Source: JADJLQ01 sp038251405 (lineage in GTDB: Bacteria > Bacteroidota > Bacteroidia > Chitinophagales > Saprospiraceae). Taken from it: a stretch of 64,000 bases of DNA. Under the pieces are notes generated by a model. It searched no databases. It saw only the letters and a program-made list of their open reading frames with translations, and had not been told where the DNA came from. Positions within the stretch are counted from its first letter, which is position 1, and each line of letters starts with the position of its first letter. A program made the position numbers and the translations under genes. The DNA is taken from NCBI GenBank assembly GCA_038251405.1, contig JBBSBH010000022.1:17965-81964 (forward strand), given 5' to 3'. Positions 1 through 8,838 of this stretch are shown piece by piece.

Positions 1-42
1 ATTAAAAAATTTCACGGAACCCTAATAAAAAAATAACTACCA

Positions 43-123
43 TGAAGTTATTTCTTTTTACTCATTTATCTTCCTTTTGCACAAAATGTAACCGGCAATC
101 AAGGTATTTGGACAATTAAATAA
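43..123 (+). pseudogene. remnant of a secreted-protein N-terminus
   Basis: An ATG at 43 opens a basic/hydrophobic start (MKLFLFTHL). A different frame then reads a typical Bacteroidota signal-peptide end and mature start (FAQNVTGNQGIWTIK) before a stop at 121-123. One indel would join the two parts. The piece ends three bases before the ABC-transporter remnant on the other strand, so it looks like the edge of a rearrangement. It may instead be chance coding-like sequence. Confidence 0.3.
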
Positions 124-125
124 CC

Positions 126-359
126 TCAACTCACCCTATCCCCTTTCAACAACATATCCACAGCATGATCGAATGATCCAGCCCGGATCACTTCACCAGC
201 ATTAACAAAAAATATTTCATCTGCGTTTTTGATCGTATTTAGTCGATGAGAAATGATCACTCAAGTAGTTGACTCTGGCAATTTCTGTAGTATCTCTTCC
301 AGTAATTGTTCTGTCATGGTATCTATGTAGCAGTAGGTTCATCGAGAATTAATAACTCC
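126..359 (-). pseudogene. 3' fragment of an ABC exporter gene, duplicate of the gene at 15620
   Basis: The stretch matches the 3' end of the ABC exporter gene at 15620-15853, in the same orientation and including its stop codon. About the first 108 bases (126-233) differ at only one position that I can see. Beyond that, similarity falls to roughly 70 percent. A lost base around 327-335 breaks the frame, and the rest of the gene is absent. It would have encoded the end of the nucleotide-binding domain (D-loop/H-loop region to the C-terminus). It is a non-functional copy next to the response regulator. Confidence 0.85.
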
Positions 360-399
360 TGTCAGATTCATCTGGTGGAACTATGCTGATGAAAAAAAG

Positions 400-1026
400 T
401 CAGGTTTTCATCTTATTAATCGCCTCTACAGCACTATTGACATGTAGTTTTTTATAAATACTTTTAATATGTGTACGTACGGTATCAATGCTAATGCTTA
501 AAGTATTCGATATCATTTTATAGCTATTGCCTTTGGCGAGCGTCTCTAATATTTCTATTTCTTTGGCAGTTAAATTGTTTTCGGCATCTTTCTGTTTTCT
601 GGCGAAAGGAGACTTTACATTGGCTAGTATTTTTTTTGCAATAGAGCTGGTGAGTGGCGCCCCTCCTTGTAGTACATCCTGTAGTGCATTTAGGACTCTA
701 TCGATTTCACTTTTTAATAGATAACCATTAGCACCGGCACATATTGCATCAAATATATTATCGTCATCATCGAATACAGTCAATATGATTGCTGGAGTAT
801 GTATAGATCGTGATCGAATAGTCTTAAGTGCCTCTATGCCATTCATGATAGGCATATTAATATCCATAAGGATTACATCTACTGTGTGCGCTCTGATATC
901 TTCTATGATACCGGATGGATTAAAAAATGAATGTACCACTGTAAAATCATTGCTCATATTCAAAATGGTAGTTAGCGTAGATCTTAGTGCATCATTGTCT
1001 TCATATAAAAGGATTTTCTTCTTCAT
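400..1026 (-). CDS. NarL/LuxR-type DNA-binding response regulator
   Basis: Two-domain response regulator of about 208 residues. The N-terminal receiver domain has the acidic pair (YEDND), a phospho-acceptor aspartate in ILMDINMP near residue 55, and a conserved lysine after GYLLKS. A C-terminal LuxR-type helix-turn-helix (LTAKEIEILETLAKG ... VRTHIKSIYKKL) follows. An in-frame ATG exists at 1038, but MKKKILLYEDN from 1026 fits the family start better. The histidine kinase gene lies directly upstream on the same strand, so the two probably form an operon and a cognate pair. A palindrome at 1067-1082 sits just before the start and could be its own binding site. The signal sensed is unknown. Confidence 0.9.
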   Translation of the reverse strand: MKKKILLYEDNDALRSTLTTILNMSNDFTVVHSFFNPSGIIEDIRAHTVDVILMDINMPIMNGIEALKTIRSRSIHTPAIILTVFDDDDNIFDAICAGANGYLLKSEIDRVLNALQDVLQGGAPLTSSIAKKILANVKSPFARKQKDAENNLTAKEIEILETLAKGNSYKMISNTLSISIDTVRTHIKSIYKKLHVNSAVEAINKMKT

Positions 1027-1066
1027 GATATGATACAAATATAATCATCATGTAAAGGTGAGGTAA

Positions 1067-1082
1067 TCACATAATGATGTGA
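1067..1082. promoter_or_regulatory. operator-like palindrome TCACAT-N4-ATGTGA
   Basis: Perfect 6-base arms separated by AATG, in the gap between the kinase stop and the response-regulator start. The same geometry recurs at 2746-2761 and, with compensating changes, at 2928-2943. The regulator is unknown; the neighbouring LuxR-type protein or a CRP-family protein are candidates. Confidence 0.45.
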
Positions 1083-1096
1083 CTTCGGCTAATAGG

Positions 1097-2509
1097 CTAC
1101 ACATTGGTGAGCAGCTCAAACTCTAACCTGACGCAGGATCCACTTCTTGTAAAATCAAAATCAATCTTTCCGTCCATAGCCTCGGCTCTCTGCCGCATGT
1201 TTTTCAAGCCACTGCCACTATGTTGATTTGGTATATGAGCACTCCCATTGTCCCAAATCTTCAATACACATACTGCTTGCTCCACCATACAGCTTATGTC
1301 TACTTGAGTAGCTTGTGAGTGTTTCACTATATTGTTCAGAGCTTCACGGTATATCATCAATAGCTGCTTGCTTTGGTGAGAAGTGAGCGAAGGCATATTA
1401 GGGTCTATAGTCAAATGGAAGGCAATATCAGCATGATCCAGCAGCTTACTTGCTGACTCCCTTAGCTTGATTTCGATAGCATCGTATTTAATAGAACTGT
1501 ACTGCATGGCCCATACAATGTCCCTGATAGCATGCTGAAGCTGATCGACTTGCTGATTAATGAACATCAGATTAGACTTGGTCTTGGATGGGTCACTACC
1601 TAAATCTTCAATACTATTCCTGCTTAAGAGCTGGATACTTGTAAGCGTGCTACCCACATCATCATGCAAGTCTGTAGATATGGCATGCCTTATTTGTAGC
1701 TGGGTTGCTTTCTTTTCAGCAGTGATAAGCTGTTCTTGCGTTTGGTTAAGATCCGTCATGGATTGATTTAGTGAAGCAGTTCGTTCTAATACTTGTCTTT
1801 CTAGCAACTCGTTTTGTTGGCTTAGGATTTGTTGTTTTTCATTTGAAAGGCTTTGCAATTCACTTATTTCCTTCAGATTGAGAGCAGTCATAAATAAGAC
1901 ACCATCTACCATCAGAGATATATACATGCAATTACTAGGTCTAAACCAAGTAGAATGATACCAATGAACACCAAATCGACTATACAAAATATATAATCCA
2001 AAACCTATCACTACTACCCATGATGACCAAGCCAGGTATTTGAGGATAGGGTGGCCTCGCAATCTATAGAATTGCATCACGCATACCACTTGAATAGCAA
2101 AGAGTACATATTCATAGAGTTTTTCTATAAAATCAGTATCGAATAAAAGTACGGTCAAGCAATCTAACAACCCTATTAATATGGCACTGATAAATAAAAA
2201 TTTTCGAGTCTTCTCTTCATTTTCCTTTATACCAAGAAACTCGTGATAAAGTAATAATAGCCACACTGGTATGCATTGATTGAGAAACAAGCCTATCTGT
2301 GGGATATATTTCGTGATTGCGGTCGGTACTAAATCTGTATTATGTGATCCATACGCTAACGCACTATTCAATAAAGTTGTAAAAAACATCATCGAACAAT
2401 ACAAATAAGCCCTATTCCATTTATAGATATAGGACTTTATCAGCAGTAATGCGCTCATCAAAAAACTAAAGCCGATGATGAAAAACATGAATAGTTCCCT
2501 CTTTTCCAT
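1097..2509 (-). CDS. membrane sensor histidine kinase (HisKA_3, NarX/DesK-like output)
   Basis: A 470-residue kinase. Residues 1-215 hold about seven hydrophobic segments, like a 7TM sensor module. Residues 215-270 look like a coiled coil (LSNEKQQILSQQNELLERQ). The phospho-acceptor helix has LHDDVGST with the histidine near 282. An HATPase_c domain follows, with the N-box EALNNIVKHS near 383, DNGS, and GSGLKNMRQRAE. HisKA_3 kinases normally pair with LuxR-type regulators, and one lies 70 bases downstream. The long upstream gap (2510-2995) carries two palindromes that may control this gene. The ligand cannot be told from sequence. Confidence 0.88.
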   Translation of the reverse strand: MEKRELFMFFIIGFSFLMSALLLIKSYIYKWNRAYLYCSMMFFTTLLNSALAYGSHNTDLVPTAITKYIPQIGLFLNQCIPVWLLLLYHEFLGIKENEEKTRKFLFISAILIGLLDCLTVLLFDTDFIEKLYEYVLFAIQVVCVMQFYRLRGHPILKYLAWSSWVVVIGFGLYILYSRFGVHWYHSTWFRPSNCMYISLMVDGVLFMTALNLKEISELQSLSNEKQQILSQQNELLERQVLERTASLNQSMTDLNQTQEQLITAEKKATQLQIRHAISTDLHDDVGSTLTSIQLLSRNSIEDLGSDPSKTKSNLMFINQQVDQLQHAIRDIVWAMQYSSIKYDAIEIKLRESASKLLDHADIAFHLTIDPNMPSLTSHQSKQLLMIYREALNNIVKHSQATQVDISCMVEQAVCVLKIWDNGSAHIPNQHSGSGLKNMRQRAEAMDGKIDFDFTRSGSCVRLEFELLTNV

Positions 2510-2745
2510 AACCCTACAATTACCCTATGTGAATGAATAAATTTTCAATGCAAACTGCAATAAAAATACGTATTAGACAAAGCTAGTCTTTAAATAAGGG
2601 ATCTACTAGTCCCAGCATCTGATGCTTTGTACTCCTCTAAGAATTTATACGCGATATCGCTCACTCAGTGCGCATTCTCAGTCTGCTCTAGATTTTTTAT
2701 TATCTAAATTGTAAGCAACTTTTAATACAAGGATACGATCACACC

Positions 2746-2761
2746 TCACATGATCATGTGA
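2746..2761. promoter_or_regulatory. 16-base perfect palindrome in the 2510-2995 gap
   Basis: TCACATGATCATGTGA is fully self-complementary. It lies about 237 bases from the kinase start on one side and 235 bases from the T9SS cargo start on the other. A further short palindrome, GCGATATCGC, is at 2651-2660. I see no gene in the 486-base gap. Its content is these palindromes and AT-rich sequence, presumably holding divergent promoters. Confidence 0.5.
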
Positions 2762-2927
2762 CATGATTTCGCTGACAATATTTTTTCTAAACACACTTTA
2801 ATCCATCTAATTCAAAAACAATGAATAATCGATGGCTGATATCTGTAGTACTTGAATACAACTGTAAGAATGATACTCATAAGAATAATGTATTCTCGAT
2901 TATAGAGCCCATTGCTCATCATTTTAC

Positions 2928-2943
2928 TCGCATCATCATGCGA
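2928..2943. promoter_or_regulatory. third palindrome of the same geometry, TCGCAT-CATC-ATGCGA
   Basis: The arms differ from the other two sites by an A-to-G change matched by a T-to-C change on the opposite arm, so pairing symmetry is kept. It lies 53 bases before the start at 2996, where an operator would be expected. Confidence 0.4.
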
Positions 2944-2995
2944 TATGATAGGTTATATATCTAATTCACCTTTGTCTCATTAAAAAAAATCTAAA

Positions 2996-3484
2996 ATGAT
3001 AAAAATCTACTTTGCTTTTTTAATTCTGCTTAGCTCCCTGACCAAGGACTATGCACAATGCAATATCACACCCTCTGAAAATTTCACAGACTATAGAGTC
3101 TCTCCAGTACATGGCCTCATTATACAAGGTGCCGTCGTCAATGGTGGTAGTATATATGGTAGCAACGCGGGATTGCTATTTCATTCTATCCTTACTACTG
3201 CGAATATCACCACAGCTACCTATGAAACGGGTGAACTATCCGAATTAATCGTACACCCCAATCCAGTATCGAGCACGCTGTATCTCGATTGGAAAAATAT
3301 TCATCTAGACTGTAATCTAGAGCTATACTCTGTTCTTGGACAAAAACTCATACAAAGTACTAGAGGATCTCGTGAATATACTACTTCGATAAATATGGAA
3401 ACACTTGGCAGTGGTATCTATCTGCTCAAAATTATTAGCAAAAACAATCAATATATCATCACACATAAAATCATTAAACCTTAA
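2996..3484 (+). CDS. small secreted protein with T9SS C-terminal sorting domain
   Basis: A 162-residue protein with an N-terminal signal peptide (IKIYFAFLILLSSLTKDYAQ). A short mature part of about 55 residues follows, then a type A Por-secretion sorting domain: the start VHPNPVSSTLYL near residue 86, the middle LELYSVLGQKL, and the end SGIYLLKIISKN ... HKIIKP. T9SS cargo of this kind is exported and anchored or released at the outer membrane. The mature part resembles the spacer found in many Bacteroidota secreted proteins rather than an enzyme. Five bases separate it from the collagen-repeat gene, so the two are likely cotranscribed. Confidence 0.8.
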   Translation: MIKIYFAFLILLSSLTKDYAQCNITPSENFTDYRVSPVHGLIIQGAVVNGGSIYGSNAGLLFHSILTTANITTATYETGELSELIVHPNPVSSTLYLDWKNIHLDCNLELYSVLGQKLIQSTRGSREYTTSINMETLGSGIYLLKIISKNNQYIITHKIIKP

Positions 3485-3489
3485 TCGAA

Positions 3490-6400
3490 ATGAAAAAATA
3501 TTTTACACTTATTATTTTACTGGTCATAACATGCTTTGCTGCACGCAGCCAGTCAGGTATTTCTTACCAAGCCATCGTGCGCAACAGTGCAGGCATCTTA
3601 CAAACCAACACAGATGTCTTTTTACGACTGAGCATCGTGCCAGATGGGGCTTCTACTACTCTATATGTTGAGGAGCAAACTATTAGGACGGATGCATATG
3701 GATGGGTCAATGCCCAAGTAGGATCCGGTAGAGTCGTATCCGGTAATATCAATACAATAGACTGGGCTAGCTCTGTCAAATTACTAAAAGTGGAATGTAA
3801 GCCATCTGCAATTGGTGAATATGCTGCATTGGGATCATCTATCATCAATCCAAAAGCATTACAAGGACCCAAAGGAGATCAAGGGATAGCGGGTATGCAA
3901 GGAGCTAAAGGTGATCAAGGAGTGCAAGGAGTGAAGGGCGACCAAGGAATACAAGGAATAGCAGGTGCCAAAGGTGATAAAGGGAATGACGGTACAGGTG
4001 TAAAAATCGTAGGCTCCGTAGCTAATGCTGCTGCATTACCAGCTACCGGTATGGTAGGTGATATGTATATAGCTCAAGATAATGGTAATGGCCATGTATG
4101 GAGTGGTACTACTTGGGTCAATGTAGGTCAGATAAAAGGTCCTAAGGGAGATCAAGGAATACAAGGTTTGCAGGGCCTTATCGGATTAAAAGGCGATAGT
4201 GGTATGCAAGGCCCTACAGGAGCTACCGGACTTACTGGCCCAAGTGGTGCTACCGGACTTACTGGCCCTAGTGGTGCAACTGGACTTACTGGCCCTACAG
4301 GAGCAACTGGACTTACTGGCCCTACAGGGGCTACTGGACTTACTGGCCCTACAGGAGCTACTGGACTTACTGGCCCTACAGGAGCTACCGGACTTACTGG
4401 CCCTACAGGAGCTACCGGACTTACTGGCCCAAGTGGTGCAACTGGACTTACTGGCCTTACAGGAGCTACCGGACCACAAGGAATACAAGGTTTGCAGGGT
4501 CTTACCGGATTAAAAGGCGACACCGGTTTACAAGGCCCTGTAGGCCCTAAAGGTGATGCAGGAGATGTAGGTACATCATGGTCATTAAAGGGTAATTCAG
4601 GCATTAATCCCGATTCTAACTACATCGGCACTTCAGATGATAAAGACATTGTATTTAAGAGAAATAAAGTCAAATCCGGTTTGATAAATAGTACCAACAC
4701 TTCGATTGGAAATTCCTCATTATCCATGAATATATCTGGTGTACAAAATACTTCCATGGGTGCCCAGAGTCTATCTAATAATGCAGATGGATCTCGAAAT
4801 GTAGCCATTGGTTATATCTCTATGCGAGACAATGTAGTGGGCACTAACAATGTATCGGTAGGAGCCAACTCACTCACAAAATCTAACAGCAACTCTAATG
4901 TAGCATTAGGCACGTATACATTGACCAATCATCCAAACAGCAATAAAAACATAGCAATAGGATATGGCACTATGTTTAACAAAACGAATGGTACTGATAA
5001 TATCGCACTAGGTTACGAAGCCATGTGGGGGAATAATGGATCTAATAATATAGTGATAGGAAATAGTGCAGCGCGTAATGACTCCACATCAGATAAATTA
5101 TACATCGAAAACTCCAATGCTACACCTAACAATGCATTGATCTATGGAGATTTTGCTGCAGATAGTCTTTTACTAAATGCTAAAACAATCAATAGAAATA
5201 GTTTTCATATTCGAGATAGAAATCCACTGGAGTTTGGGTATGGCCTGACCAAAGAGATAAACTCAGGAAAAATTGGATATGCTTTATTTACTGCTAATAC
5301 ATTGGACATAGTCGGTGGTGGATTAAGCAATGTAGATCGCAAAATAAGGTTTTGGGCAGAGGCAGGTGCACAATTTGAAGGTGGTGCTACATTCAATGGA
5401 GGTATCAGACTATCCAATCACACAGGTACTCCCAGTGCAGGATATCTCAGGTACAATACTAGCAGTAATGTTTTTGAAGGATATAATGGTACATCATGGC
5501 TATCGCTGTCTGGTAGTGGAGGCGGAGGTGCATCTTCATTATGGGTAAATAACAATACACTGTTAAGTAATAACACTGCTCACAATGTAGAATCCATCAA
5601 ACGAGTCTTGATCAGCCCCTTACCAGGTAGTGTCGCATTAGCTGACAATACTGTACTTACTGTAGCTGCACAAAATGAAAAAAGTATTGCATCATTCATT
5701 ACACAGAATGTAACAGATGGTTCCAAAGCGGTGATCATACAAAATCAAGGCACCGCATCAAGCTTTACTAATCCTACGAGTTTGTATATTGAAAACAACC
5801 CGTACTTAGACTCTGGTATCGGTATAGAAATAAAAGCCGGAGGGACAGGATTGAAAATATCCGGTGGACTACAAGGTGCAGTAGTGACATCCAGTAATCT
5901 TGCTGCGGCAGGAAGTTTTACTGGTGGTACGGGGGTGATTGGTACCGGCCAATACACAGGCCTTAGTGGATCAGCATTGTATCCAGATCACACCTCGACT
6001 GGTGTAAAAGGAGGATACTTTGGAAATGGTAGTTATAATGGTATCGGTGTGGAGGGTACTAGTTTACCCACAGGTGCTACTATACCCAATGGTAAAGGTT
6101 TTGGAATTGGTGGAAAATTTATTGGTGGAAATAAAGGTCTATGGGCAGAGATGAATCCCAACCTTAGCTCTAATTATTTAGCAGATCTGAGAATATTTAA
6201 TAAGATATATGGCGATGATGGTTTGCCGATGGCAGGATATTTCAAATCTACTTCAAGCATCGGCATCTCTAGTACTAGTAGTGGCACACATCAATCAAAC
6301 GATGGCAATGCCTATAGCATCGGTGTAGTAGGAAAAAGCAATCCTGTCGGTGGTATGTCTATCGGAGTATTTGGCCAAGGAGAAGGTACGAATGATAGAA

Positions 6401-6921
6401 TCGGAGTGATGGGAGTAAGTGAGGCATCATCTGCATCCGGTATTGCTATTGGTGTCAAAGGAGTTGCCTCGGGTGTTTTAGGCATAGCCGGCGTATTCAA
6501 AGGACCGGAAGCATTGCATATAGAAGGTGAAAATATTGGTTTGCATTCTCTGGCACCAACTAATGATTTTACGGGTAATAGTAATCTACCTATCCTAAAA
6601 TTAACCCAGCAAAGCCCTCAAATGAATGCATTAGAGATCAGCGGAGGGTACATAAAAGTAAATCAAACAGCTGCCACAAAAACTGCATTCGTACATACTT
6701 CGGCAGCTAGTAATATCACTGGCAATGCCACCATACTTAGCTATCCAGGGGCGCATTCGTCTGACATGGTCTTTGTACAAAAAACTTTGCCTTACACAGG
6801 AAGTGCAGTCATCACTTGGTATGATAGTGCTATCGGTAGCTGGAAGATAGCCAATGAGACCAATACATTACCTATGCCAGTCAATGCGAGGTTTTTCGTA
6901 TTCATCATCAAAACTCAGTAG
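3490..6921 (+). CDS. large secreted collagen-like repeat protein with adhesin-like head repeats
   Basis: A 1143-residue protein. A signal peptide (residues 1-20, ending AARSQ) is followed by a conserved N-terminal domain (GISYQAIVRNSAG) common in Bacteroidota surface proteins. Gly-X-Y collagen-like tracts run from about 127-165 and 215-360, split by a short non-collagenous segment (GDMYIAQDNGNGHVWSGTTW). Residues 405-530 carry short repeats such as NVAIGY, NVSVGAN, NIAIGYG and NIALGYEA, like the head repeats of trimeric adhesins. The C-terminal half is glycine/serine-rich and has no sorting domain that I recognise. A stalk-like surface fibre is likely; the partner is unknown. The repeat core is low-complexity and probably length-variable. 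Confidence 0.8.
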   Translation: MKKYFTLIILLVITCFAARSQSGISYQAIVRNSAGILQTNTDVFLRLSIVPDGASTTLYVEEQTIRTDAYGWVNAQVGSGRVVSGNINTIDWASSVKLLKVECKPSAIGEYAALGSSIINPKALQGPKGDQGIAGMQGAKGDQGVQGVKGDQGIQGIAGAKGDKGNDGTGVKIVGSVANAAALPATGMVGDMYIAQDNGNGHVWSGTTWVNVGQIKGPKGDQGIQGLQGLIGLKGDSGMQGPTGATGLTGPSGATGLTGPSGATGLTGPTGATGLTGPTGATGLTGPTGATGLTGPTGATGLTGPTGATGLTGPSGATGLTGLTGATGPQGIQGLQGLTGLKGDTGLQGPVGPKGDAGDVGTSWSLKGNSGINPDSNYIGTSDDKDIVFKRNKVKSGLINSTNTSIGNSSLSMNISGVQNTSMGAQSLSNNADGSRNVAIGYISMRDNVVGTNNVSVGANSLTKSNSNSNVALGTYTLTNHPNSNKNIAIGYGTMFNKTNGTDNIALGYEAMWGNNGSNNIVIGNSAARNDSTSDKLYIENSNATPNNALIYGDFAADSLLLNAKTINRNSFHIRDRNPLEFGYGLTKEINSGKIGYALFTANTLDIVGGGLSNVDRKIRFWAEAGAQFEGGATFNGGIRLSNHTGTPSAGYLRYNTSSNVFEGYNGTSWLSLSGSGGGGASSLWVNNNTLLSNNTAHNVESIKRVLISPLPGSVALADNTVLTVAAQNEKSIASFITQNVTDGSKAVIIQNQGTASSFTNPTSLYIENNPYLDSGIGIEIKAGGTGLKISGGLQGAVVTSSNLAAAGSFTGGTGVIGTGQYTGLSGSALYPDHTSTGVKGGYFGNGSYNGIGVEGTSLPTGATIPNGKGFGIGGKFIGGNKGLWAEMNPNLSSNYLADLRIFNKIYGDDGLPMAGYFKSTSSIGISSTSSGTHQSNDGNAYSIGVVGKSNPVGGMSIGVFGQGEGTNDRIGVMGVSEASSASGIAIGVKGVASGVLGIAGVFKGPEALHIEGENIGLHSLAPTNDFTGNSNLPILKLTQQSPQMNALEISGGYIKVNQTAATKTAFVHTSAASNITGNATILSYPGAHSSDMVFVQKTLPYTGSAVITWYDSAIGSWKIANETNTLPMPVNARFFVFIIKTQ
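4210..4479 (+). repeat. 27-base tandem repeat encoding GPTGATGLT
   Basis: Ten consecutive 27-base units encode GP(T/S)GATGLT, with three internal units and the last carrying S. A degenerate eleventh unit (GLTGATGPQ) follows. The array is flanked by two nearly identical segments, about 4152-4197 and 4477-4522, each encoding QGIQGLQGL(I/T)GLKGD. Both features favour slippage or recombination that keeps frame and changes stalk length. Confidence 0.92.
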
Positions 6922-7004
6922 ATCCTAATACTTCCTGAATACAGAATCGAACGAATCCAATAAAATTATAAAAATAAATTAAGTCTTTCAAACCAATCAT
7001 TATT

Positions 7005-8753
7005 ATGAAAAATTTTATAACAACATTTTTGATCTCCTTATCCATCTTGACTTGGATAGAAGCAGCACCTCCTACCTGCAGTAGCATTACCGGCAATTCA
7101 CTGAGGGTAACTAGGCGCCTTTTATTAGAAGATTTGTCAAACTCATGTTCGGTTCTTATACCTGATGTAAGGCATTTGGTCATAGTCAGTACTGGAAGAG
7201 GTTATATACAGAAAGGTAGTCTTATCCAATATCCTGCCGCAGGGAGCTATATGAATGTAGGAGGTGATGCATTCGGTAGCTGTCCGCCAACCATTACCAT
7301 CACTGTGAAGGCTAATTTTGGCTTTAGTATTCTCAATCCAACTGTGGCATGTACAGTAACAACGCCTATTTTGGTGAATGTCATAGATAGAATTAAGCCT
7401 ACAGTAGAGCCATTTTCAATTACCACGAGTAATACTAGATTTACAATAGCTAACCTTAAAGATTTCTTTAACAGCACCAATTTATATGATAATTGCACAC
7501 CTTTTAGTGTACTAAAACAAAGATTGGAAATGGAAAACGATCCTTATCGACCTACTAATGTGATTATCCGTTGTGGGGTCTCTAATCAATACCCAGTAAG
7601 GATACGCACCAGAGATGCTTGCGGAAATTATTCTAATTGGTCAAGAGTGACAGTAAAGTTTATTGATAACAGCCCACCATCAGCTCCTACTATTATAGCA
7701 CCTGCATTCATTCCATTATTACCCAACTCTGCTTATGTTCCTATTATTCCTACCCATGACCGATCCTCTACCACCTCAAGTTTTTATTCATCTACAGTAG
7801 ATAATTGGACTCCTCCTGGTGATATTATTTATAGCTATAGAATATTACCTCCTTATTCTTCCCCTCAAAATTTTCCAGAATCGGGGATTAATATCGGCAT
7901 CCCTACTTGTAATGAAACATTGCATATAAGAGTATGTGCTCAAGACTGCTTTGGCAATGGAAACCTCCATTTGACAGATAATCTTAGTGGGACTAACTGT
8001 ACTATTTTTAGCATTATTGCAAAAGATGTGACTCCACCTAGATTTACTTCCATTCTATGTGGCGATACGACTTTCATACCGGCAAATTGTTCTGTAAGAA
8101 TGCCAAGCCTAGTTCCTGATGCTGCTGTCGTCAACAATTGTGGAACATACACCATTTTTCAGAAGCCAGGTGCTGAAGACATACTTAATGATGGAATACC
8201 AAATTCATATAAGCTTAGTCGGTGGTCTGGTGCTGCTCCTCTTCCTTTAAGTCCAGCTTTGCAATCTTACGATGCAGACCCAATTATTAATTGCGCCAAT
8301 TTGAATGGTATTTTTAAATCTTATAAAGTATCCTATTTGATCATCGATGCCAACGGCAATCATGAATATTACAATAATTGTAAAGTAGTGAGTCTGATCA
8401 CTGGTATTACGGACAATCCTGGACTTACCTCTGTCTTAGAATCAAGATCCATCACCAATAATACTACAACAATTGCCATATCCAATTCCATACTTAGCCA
8501 AAATTTCCCCAATCCATTTAGTGAATCATCCACAATCAAGATAACTTCCTCTACAAATCAAAATGGTAATCTCATTTTTTACAATGCAGTTGGTCAGCAA
8601 GTATATGCTAAAAGCATTACGCTGCATCGAGGAGAAAACTTTGCTACCATATCTAAATCGGAGCTCAGGACTACCGGATTAATTACGTGTGCTTTAGTTT
8701 CTACTGAAAGTGGCAAGCCTCTCGCTAAGATGATCAAGATGATGGTGTTATAG
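7005..8753 (+). CDS. secreted Cys-containing protein with T9SS sorting domain
   Basis: A 582-residue protein with a signal peptide (KNFITTFLISLSILTWIEA). Its mature part is rich in paired cysteines and contains Ig/HYR-like segments such as VNVIDRIKPTVEPFSITT, YDNCTPF, ARDACGNYSNW-like wording (TRDACGNYSNW) and DVTPPRFTSILCGD. The last 80 residues are a type A sorting domain: SILSQNFPNPFSESSTIKI, LIFYNAVGQQVY, and the end KPLAKMIKMMVL. No catalytic motif is visible. It is preceded by 83 bases after the collagen gene and may be a separate unit. The 3' end has a decayed paralogue at 11736-11863. Confidence 0.82.
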   Translation: MKNFITTFLISLSILTWIEAAPPTCSSITGNSLRVTRRLLLEDLSNSCSVLIPDVRHLVIVSTGRGYIQKGSLIQYPAAGSYMNVGGDAFGSCPPTITITVKANFGFSILNPTVACTVTTPILVNVIDRIKPTVEPFSITTSNTRFTIANLKDFFNSTNLYDNCTPFSVLKQRLEMENDPYRPTNVIIRCGVSNQYPVRIRTRDACGNYSNWSRVTVKFIDNSPPSAPTIIAPAFIPLLPNSAYVPIIPTHDRSSTTSSFYSSTVDNWTPPGDIIYSYRILPPYSSPQNFPESGINIGIPTCNETLHIRVCAQDCFGNGNLHLTDNLSGTNCTIFSIIAKDVTPPRFTSILCGDTTFIPANCSVRMPSLVPDAAVVNNCGTYTIFQKPGAEDILNDGIPNSYKLSRWSGAAPLPLSPALQSYDADPIINCANLNGIFKSYKVSYLIIDANGNHEYYNNCKVVSLITGITDNPGLTSVLESRSITNNTTTIAISNSILSQNFPNPFSESSTIKITSSTNQNGNLIFYNAVGQQVYAKSITLHRGENFATISKSELRTTGLITCALVSTESGKPLAKMIKMMVL

Positions 8754-8780
8754 AAAAGCAGTCAAAACCTATAAAAACAA

Positions 8781-8810
8781 ATAGCCACCTTCACTATATT
8801 AGGGTGGTAT
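8781..8810 (+). terminator. hairpin after the T9SS cargo gene
   Basis: ATA-G-CCACCT pairs with AGGTGG-type sequence (GGGTGGTAT) across a 10-base loop. No good T-run follows, so this may be an mRNA 3' stabilising hairpin rather than a strong intrinsic terminator. Confidence 0.4.
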
Positions 8811-8838
8811 TCTTAAAAAAGCTATAAACTTTTATACG

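Noticed and set aside
4210..4479. Regular repeat that could suggest a CRISPR array
   Set aside because: Units are 27 bases with no unique spacers and keep an open reading frame, so it is a coding tandem repeat.
4152..4604. Long minus-strand and other-frame reading frames in the collagen repeat
   Set aside because: They are shadows of the Gly-X-Y array. Their proline/serine repeats are only the reverse reading of a repeated unit.
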